Part shown: piece after piece, positions 6,029 through 9,219 of the stretch
How positions within the stretch are numbered: the first letter of the stretch is position 1
Layout of the letters: each line of letters begins with the position of its first letter
Assembly (NCBI GenBank): GCA_003551265.1
Contig: PUMG01000129.1
Location: 1 to 9,219, forward strand
From: Halovenus sp.
Lineage (GTDB): Archaea; Halobacteriota; Halobacteria; Halobacteriales; Haloarculaceae
Length of the DNA stretch: 9,219 nt
Direction: 5' to 3'
Made by a program: the position numbers and the translations under genes
Notes under the pieces: model-generated
The model's database searches: none
The model's input: the letters and a program-made list of their open reading frames with translations, nothing else
Told to the model about the DNA's origin: nothing

Positions 6029-6742
6029 TCACTCGGTCAGTAGGTCTATGATGGCGTCGAGATGGTCCTGTCCAACGACTGCGACCACGTCGCCCTCGGC
6101 ACAGAGTTGCTCGATTTGTCCGGCCATGTAGGCTTCTCGAGACTGGTCTCGGATGCACATCGCACGAGGAGTCTCCAGCGCGCCGAGAATCGTACTCGCA
6201 CGGTTGAGGTGTCTCCGTTCATCTGCGGCCTGCGTCTCCGGGTCGTCGTGCCAGTCAGTCTCGTAGACGATTGGTGTATCGACTTCGAGTTGGAGACCCG
6301 TGGCGGCGGCGAGGTGTGCTGCGGTGAAACACCGGATCGTCTGCTTCGTCACCGAGAACAAGCCACTGGCCACGTTTTGGGTTGTGTCGAGGGACGCGTT
6401 CTCCCGGTAGAGCGTTTCGGCCAGTTGTCTGACGAAGCCGACAGTCGGTCCGTCGATACCGACTATCTTATCCCCTGACATCGCCTGAATCGCTGCACTC
6501 ATCTCTCCGCCGAAAACCGGTGGTGTGCGTTCGTCGCGGGCGTACTGTTCGAACAGCGGGAGTGCCAGCGGTGGAAGCTCGAGCGCGAGCACAGCAGGCT
6601 CTCGGTCGGCGACGACCGTCCGGACACGGTATTTGCTCGCAGGGTGGTCATGAACCACACCGACAAGGGTTACCGCCCCATCCGCAGTGCTCACAGTTCG
6701 AACGTGTTCGTCCGCCAGCCGTGGGTCATCAGCGTCGTACAT
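6029..6742 (-). CDS. TraB/PrgY-family protein, compact soluble form
   Basis: A 237-residue protein with the spaced motifs of the TraB/PrgY/GumN fold: VTLVGVVHDH (24-33), VLALELPP (51-58), GGEMSAAIQA (78-87), IVGIDGP (93-99), IRDQSREAYMAGQI (197-210) and VVAVVGQDHLDAI (219-231). These correspond to the family pattern of a histidine after the first strand, a buried Glu, the G-x-E-M helix, an Arg-rich helix and a closing V-V-G-x-G-H. Members include the pheromone-shutdown protein of enterococci and the Tiki proteases; most archaeal members have no assigned activity. Archaeal homologues often carry C-terminal membrane helices. This one ends right after the last TraB motif and has no signal peptide or helix, so it is likely cytoplasmic. 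The usual Asp-Arg after the third strand reads Asp-Gly (97-98). A four-helix membrane protein gene follows 52 nt downstream. Family assignment is good; function is unknown. Confidence 0.8.
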   Translation of the reverse strand: MYDADDPRLADEHVRTVSTADGAVTLVGVVHDHPASKYRVRTVVADREPAVLALELPPLALPLFEQYARDERTPPVFGGEMSAAIQAMSGDKIVGIDGPTVGFVRQLAETLYRENASLDTTQNVASGLFSVTKQTIRCFTAAHLAAATGLQLEVDTPIVYETDWHDDPETQAADERRHLNRASTILGALETPRAMCIRDQSREAYMAGQIEQLCAEGDVVAVVGQDHLDAIIDLLTE

Positions 6743-6776
6743 TCTCTGGTCGGTAAGGCGATCCTATTCGCCTCTC

Positions 6777-6790
6777 GGCTGTGGGCTGTG
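6777..6790. repeat. 7-bp tandem repeat GGCTGTG x2
   Basis: Two perfect adjacent copies of GGCTGTG, followed by a partial third (GGTGTG). They lie 35-48 bp upstream of the TraB-family start. Tandem short repeats in a promoter can be binding sites, but two copies in GC-rich DNA may be chance. Confidence 0.5.
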
Positions 6791-6851
6791 GGTGTGCTGT
6801 AATAAGCTTTCGGCTCTGAGGATAACAGGACGTTATCGTGGTTCAGAACTC

Positions 6852-6861
6852 TATAACAAAA
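6852..6861 (+). promoter_or_regulatory. TATA-like promoter element of the DUF5789-like gene
   Basis: TATAACAAAA centred about 29 nt upstream of the ATG at 6885, with no Shine-Dalgarno sequence between them. It fixes the start at 6885 rather than the upstream in-frame ATG at 6687, which lies inside the TraB-family gene. Confidence 0.6.
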
Positions 6862-6884
6862 AGGTCACGCACCAACCGGTCCGT

Positions 6885-7190
6885 ATGCTGCTCTCGGAGC
6901 TGCCTGAACACCTCGAAACGACTCTCACGTATCCGGTCGAACTCGACACGGTTCTCGAACAGGAGGGCCACGTCGAGATAGAAGCGCCTGATGCAAGCGA
7001 TTCAGAAACCATCCGGTCGGTTCTCGAACCCCTGAACAGAGAGTCCTTCGAATCCTCACGGGACCTGTTCAATACGATTTACGGAAACGTGAGCGACGAA
7101 TACATCGGCCGGAAGTTCTACGATGACCGCGGACGCAACCCGATGACGACGGACCGTGGACCGTCGGACGAACGGAATGTTTCGTTCTAA
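6885..7190 (+). CDS. small haloarchaeal DUF5789-like protein
   Basis: A 101-residue acidic soluble protein. It resembles the haloarchaeal DUF5789 family: an N-terminal amphipathic helix (residues 3-14), YPVELDTVLEQEGHVEIEAP (16-35) forming a likely small beta unit, a central helix with the pattern ESFESSRDLFNTIYGNV (53-69), the highly characteristic DEYIGRKFYDDRG (71-83), and a flexible tail ending in Ser-Phe. The acidic Asp/Glu content is typical of a salt-adapted cytoplasmic protein. No enzymatic motif, metal site or membrane segment is visible and no function is known for the family. It stands alone, divergent from the TraB-family gene and convergent with the hydrolase gene, and has its own promoter. 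The DUF number is from memory; the existence of a real gene is well supported by start, promoter and composition. Confidence 0.8.
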   Translation: MLLSELPEHLETTLTYPVELDTVLEQEGHVEIEAPDASDSETIRSVLEPLNRESFESSRDLFNTIYGNVSDEYIGRKFYDDRGRNPMTTDRGPSDERNVSF

Positions 7191-7214
7191 CAGTCGGTAG
7201 GGGTTTGGATTCGG

Positions 7215-8153
7215 TCACTGAGTGCTATCGACGGCAACTTCACCAGTGACGACATCGACGAACTGTTTGGGGTGTTCAGCGTGTGGCAGGAGCTTCGCCC
7301 GGTCGAACACGACCAGGCTTGCATCCACTTCTTCGGCGAGGCTCCGGCCACGTGAGAGGGGCACCGTTTCAGCGTTTCGACCCCAGACGAGCGTGACAGG
7401 TGCTTCGACAGCAGAGAGCAACTCACCGAGGTCCTCGTCGAGGTCGAGAAATCCACTCACGAACGATGCGGGAGCAAATCGGGCTCCCGGTTGGTGGGCC
7501 GTCAGCCACTCGTAGTTGAGCATTTCGGGAGTGTACGCCTCCATGTCGTAGTAGCCGTGGTCGGCCTGAAAGTACTCGATAGAGCGCTTGCTCACCATGA
7601 GGTTGAACAGCCCCTGGCCAACGACCGGAGACCGAAAGAGCGCTCGCAACCAGACTCGTCGCTCACCCATCGTCGTCTCGGTCGGACAGACGAGGATGGC
7701 TTCTTTGATGTCGGCGTCTGCTGCAGCCTTTGCGACGTATGCGCCAGTCAGTGATGCCCCCACGACGGTCGGTTCGTCTCCGAGTTCTTCGATGGCGTCT
7801 CGGACGAACGTCGTATACAGCGACGCCGAATACAGCAGTGGTGGCCGGTCAGAGTGACCGAATCCGGGCAGATCCGGTGCGATGACGTGGTAGTCCTCGC
7901 TCAACGCCTCGGCGACAGCCCAGAACTCGTGGTTCGAAGAGGCCGCGCTGATGCCGTGAAAGAGCAACACGTCGTCGTCTTCAGGGTCACCGAGTTCCGT
8001 GTATGCAACGTCGAAGCCGCGCCAGCGGTACGTTCCCTGGTCACCGGGAAGGAGCGGTTCGAACTCCTCGGCCTGAGACGCGAGCAATCGGTTTGCGAGT
8101 GTTGTCGCTCCAACGGTGCCAGCCGCTGCAACGAGTACGTTCCGAAGCTTCAT
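7215..8153 (-). CDS. alpha/beta fold hydrolase with non-canonical catalytic residues
   Basis: A 312-residue alpha/beta hydrolase. The N-terminus has a hydrophobic stretch (about 5-24, VLVAAAGTVGATTLANRLL) that looks like an uncleaved membrane anchor. The core begins about residue 40. It shows the oxyanion HG (66-67) in LLFHGISA, the PDLPGFGHSDRP segment (93-104), and the nucleophile elbow VVGASLTGAYVA (130-141) with S134. The usual G-x-S-x-G reads G-A-S-L-T. In the acid position after strand 6 the family's W-G-x-x-D reads WGRNA, so Ala261 replaces Asp, with E262 next to it. At the His loop, the usual G-H-x-P-H-x-E reads K-L-L-P-H-A-E, so the classical His is Leu289 and only H291 is available. 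A cap domain spans about 160-235. The substrate is unknown. It is convergent with the DUF5789-like gene (24 nt between stops). Fold confident, activity uncertain. Confidence 0.88.
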   Translation of the reverse strand: MKLRNVLVAAAGTVGATTLANRLLASQAEEFEPLLPGDQGTYRWRGFDVAYTELGDPEDDDVLLFHGISAASSNHEFWAVAEALSEDYHVIAPDLPGFGHSDRPPLLYSASLYTTFVRDAIEELGDEPTVVGASLTGAYVAKAAADADIKEAILVCPTETTMGERRVWLRALFRSPVVGQGLFNLMVSKRSIEYFQADHGYYDMEAYTPEMLNYEWLTAHQPGARFAPASFVSGFLDLDEDLGELLSAVEAPVTLVWGRNAETVPLSRGRSLAEEVDASLVVFDRAKLLPHAEHPKQFVDVVTGEVAVDSTQ

Positions 8154-8252
8154 ATCTCAACTAACGGGTGGGTCGTGCTTATCTGCTGTGGTGTCGGTTG
8201 ATGTGGGTCCAGAGTGGCGAGAGACAGGTGGGAATTGTTTGAGTGTATCCGA
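8154..8252. other. short intergenic region between hydrolase and DICT genes
   Basis: The 99-bp spacer holds the hydrolase promoter and the 3' end of the DICT transcript. I see no hairpin followed by T residues and no small gene. Confidence 0.5.
8178..8183 (-). promoter_or_regulatory. TATA-like promoter element of the hydrolase gene
   Basis: On the minus strand the element reads GATAAG within AGATAAGCAC, centred about 27 nt before the ATG at 8153. This distance predicts a leaderless mRNA and separates the hydrolase from the DICT gene that ends 99 nt upstream. Confidence 0.45.
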
Positions 8253-8954
8253 CTACTCGTCTGTGAGTGCTGCTGTGATGTCCGCCACCACTGCCGGGTC
8301 GTCACTCCAGAACCCGTCGTACTCGTCGCCTCGTTGTTGTGCCACAAGCCCACACGCTCGACTCTCATCGCCCCCTCCATCGAACGCGAGCACCCAGTAT
8401 CGCTCGTGGGTATTCTCCGCGTAGTCGTAGTAGGTCACGCCCGAAATGTGTGGGGGCGACCAGTCGTCGACGGCATAGATATGGATATCGAGCGCAGTGT
8501 CGGTCGCGAGCGTCCGGTACACCTCGACCTGCGGTTCGAACGCCGAGAGTGTCTGAAACCCGACCCTGAGTGTCCCCGCTCCCGTGCGAAATGCCCGCTC
8601 TTCGATCTCTCGACTGACCGCGAGCAACTGACGACGCTCCATCGCCGTGAACACTGTCTCATCGAGTAACTCGAACAGCACGCGGTATCCTTCTGAGACG
8701 TCGTCAGGCTCTGGTGGGCGAACGACCGGTGGTTCAAGCAGTCTCTCCAGACGCGCTACCGGGACTGTGCCTGCGAACTCGCCATCTTCCTCTATGATGA
8801 CGAACGGCTCTGGTCCGTGTGGGGGTAGCTGTCGATGGGCGATTTCGACGCTGTGGGCGGCAAACTGCGTTTCGAGGTCCGTCTGTTCGTCGCCTCGATA
8901 CACTGTAAACTGCCTGCTGTGGTCTCGGACGCTGGCGAGAAGAGAATCAAGCAT
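8253..8954 (-). CDS. DICT sensory domain protein
   Basis: A 233-residue acidic soluble protein matching the haloarchaeal DICT-domain proteins (sensory domain first described with diguanylate cyclases and two-component systems). The N-terminal part (1-75) has FTVYRGDEQTDLE and a strand-rich segment PFVIIEEDGEFAGTVPVARL (50-69) common to these proteins. The DICT domain covers about 100-225: FTAMERRQLLAVSREIEERA (102-121), GTLRVGFQTLSAF (127-139), DIHIYAVDDW (156-165), ERYWVLAFDGGG (184-195) and an end with GFWSDDP (214-220). DICT domains are thought to bind a small ligand or light-sensing partner, but the signal is not known. No membrane helix or output domain is present, so output must come from a partner, presumably the winged-helix protein encoded just upstream and overlapping by 8 nt. 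The start at 8954 was chosen because residues upstream of it are Ser/Arg-rich and duplicate the neighbour's coding DNA. Confidence 0.87.
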   Translation of the reverse strand: MLDSLLASVRDHSRQFTVYRGDEQTDLETQFAAHSVEIAHRQLPPHGPEPFVIIEEDGEFAGTVPVARLERLLEPPVVRPPEPDDVSEGYRVLFELLDETVFTAMERRQLLAVSREIEERAFRTGAGTLRVGFQTLSAFEPQVEVYRTLATDTALDIHIYAVDDWSPPHISGVTYYDYAENTHERYWVLAFDGGGDESRACGLVAQQRGDEYDGFWSDDPAVVADITAALTDE

Positions 8955-9219
8955 GCGACGAACGAGACACCTCTTCCGTTTCGACGCTCTGGCAGATGAG
9001 GTCTCTGACTGACGGGTCGATATTCTCGATGCTGACGCGCTGGTTGTGGTCATCGTACGTCACCAGCCCGGTCTCATCCAGTACAGGCAGGTGGCGGTGT
9101 CTGAGTTCGAGAATCACCCGCTCACGCTCGGGTCGTCCAGCCATCGTTCCCGTCTCGGTGGTCTCCCAGCCGGTGAGAACAGTTCCAAGATGTTCGACTG
9201 TACTCTCCTCTTCGACGAA
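8947..9219 (-). CDS. DUF7344-type winged-helix protein, N-terminal part outside window
   Basis: The C-terminal 90 residues of a gene entering from the right edge. The visible part reads as the second half of a haloarchaeal winged helix: a helix and charged linker (FVEEESTVEHLGTVLTGWE), then RPERERVILELRHRHLPVLDE and GLVTYDDHNQRVSI. The R-x-x-x-x-x-L-x-x-x-H-L-P-x-L-x-x-x-G-L-V-x-Y pattern is the hallmark of the DUF7344 family, a small putative DNA-binding domain very common in haloarchaea. A tail of about 20 residues follows. The open frame continues to the window edge without a start, so the ATG at 9144 is internal and not the start. Its stop overlaps the start of the DICT gene by 8 nt, indicating translational coupling and probably a common task as regulator and sensor. 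Confidence 0.82.
   Translation of the reverse strand, partial: FVEEESTVEHLGTVLTGWETTETGTMAGRPERERVILELRHRHLPVLDETGLVTYDDHNQRVSIENIDPSVRDLICQSVETEEVSRSSHA

Larger units (their letters stand above)
6743..6884. promoter_or_regulatory. divergent promoter region between TraB-family and DUF5789-like genes
   Basis: This 142-bp spacer serves two diverging genes. For the rightward gene, TATAACAAAA at 6852-6861 is centred about 29 nt before the ATG at 6885, a good leaderless promoter. For the leftward TraB gene the best candidate is TAATAAG at 6800-6806 (minus strand CTTATTA), which would give a leader of about 35 nt; this is less certain. A tandem repeat lies between the candidate TATA element and the TraB start. 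Confidence 0.5.

Noticed and set aside
7191..7214. Bidirectional terminator between the DUF5789-like and hydrolase genes
   Set aside because: The 24-nt gap has no hairpin and only a short GGGGTTTGG string; not enough to call a terminator.
8955..9053. Upstream extension of the DICT gene to 9053
   Set aside because: The added residues (Ser/Thr/Arg-rich) come from a second frame of the winged-helix gene, and homologous proteins begin at the position of M34.

Overview
The window looks like chromosomal DNA of a halophilic archaeon (class Halobacteria). The predicted proteins are rich in Asp and Glu. Several genes have an archaeal TATA-like element about 26-34 nt before the ATG and no leader to speak of. 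The gene families (one-domain PadR regulator with the MYDLTGFQRD start, DUF5789-like protein, DICT sensor with a DUF7344-type winged helix, short 6-phosphogluconate dehydrogenase) are typical of that group. I cannot name the genus. I see no RNA gene, CRISPR array, insertion sequence or sign of recent transfer.

Layout, left to right. A PadR-family regulator runs leftward and is cut by the window start. It is separated by an AT-rich divergent intergenic region of about 320 bp from a rightward group of three genes: a bPH2-domain membrane protein with a long acidic tail (540-1355), a second membrane protein with three bPH2 domains (1392-2879), and 6-phosphogluconate dehydrogenase (2962-3852). This group meets, with only 2 nt between stop codons, a leftward group of three: a zinc-dependent alcohol dehydrogenase (3855-4910), a four-helix membrane protein of unknown function (4954-5976) and a compact TraB/PrgY-family protein (6029-6742). 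A divergent intergenic region with a 7-bp tandem repeat leads to a small rightward DUF5789-like gene (6885-7190). That gene converges on a leftward alpha/beta hydrolase (7215-8153) with an unusual catalytic triad. The right end holds a leftward pair whose genes overlap by 8 nt: a DICT-domain sensor (8253-8954) and, upstream of it, the C-terminal 90 residues of a DUF7344-type winged-helix protein that runs off the window.

How the genes may work together. The two bPH2 genes very probably form one operon and one membrane complex, as with the bacterial YdbS/YdbT pair. The dehydrogenase gnd is the oxidative pentose phosphate step and may be transcribed on its own. The three leftward genes 3855-6742 lie close together, but two of them have their own promoter-like elements, so a single operon is not certain. 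The DICT and DUF7344 genes look translationally coupled and probably act as a sensor and a DNA-binding partner. No clear new defence or metabolic system is visible. The points most worth a second look are the altered triad of the hydrolase, the stand-alone TraB domain next to an orphan four-helix membrane protein, and the bPH2 pair with its long acidic tail.
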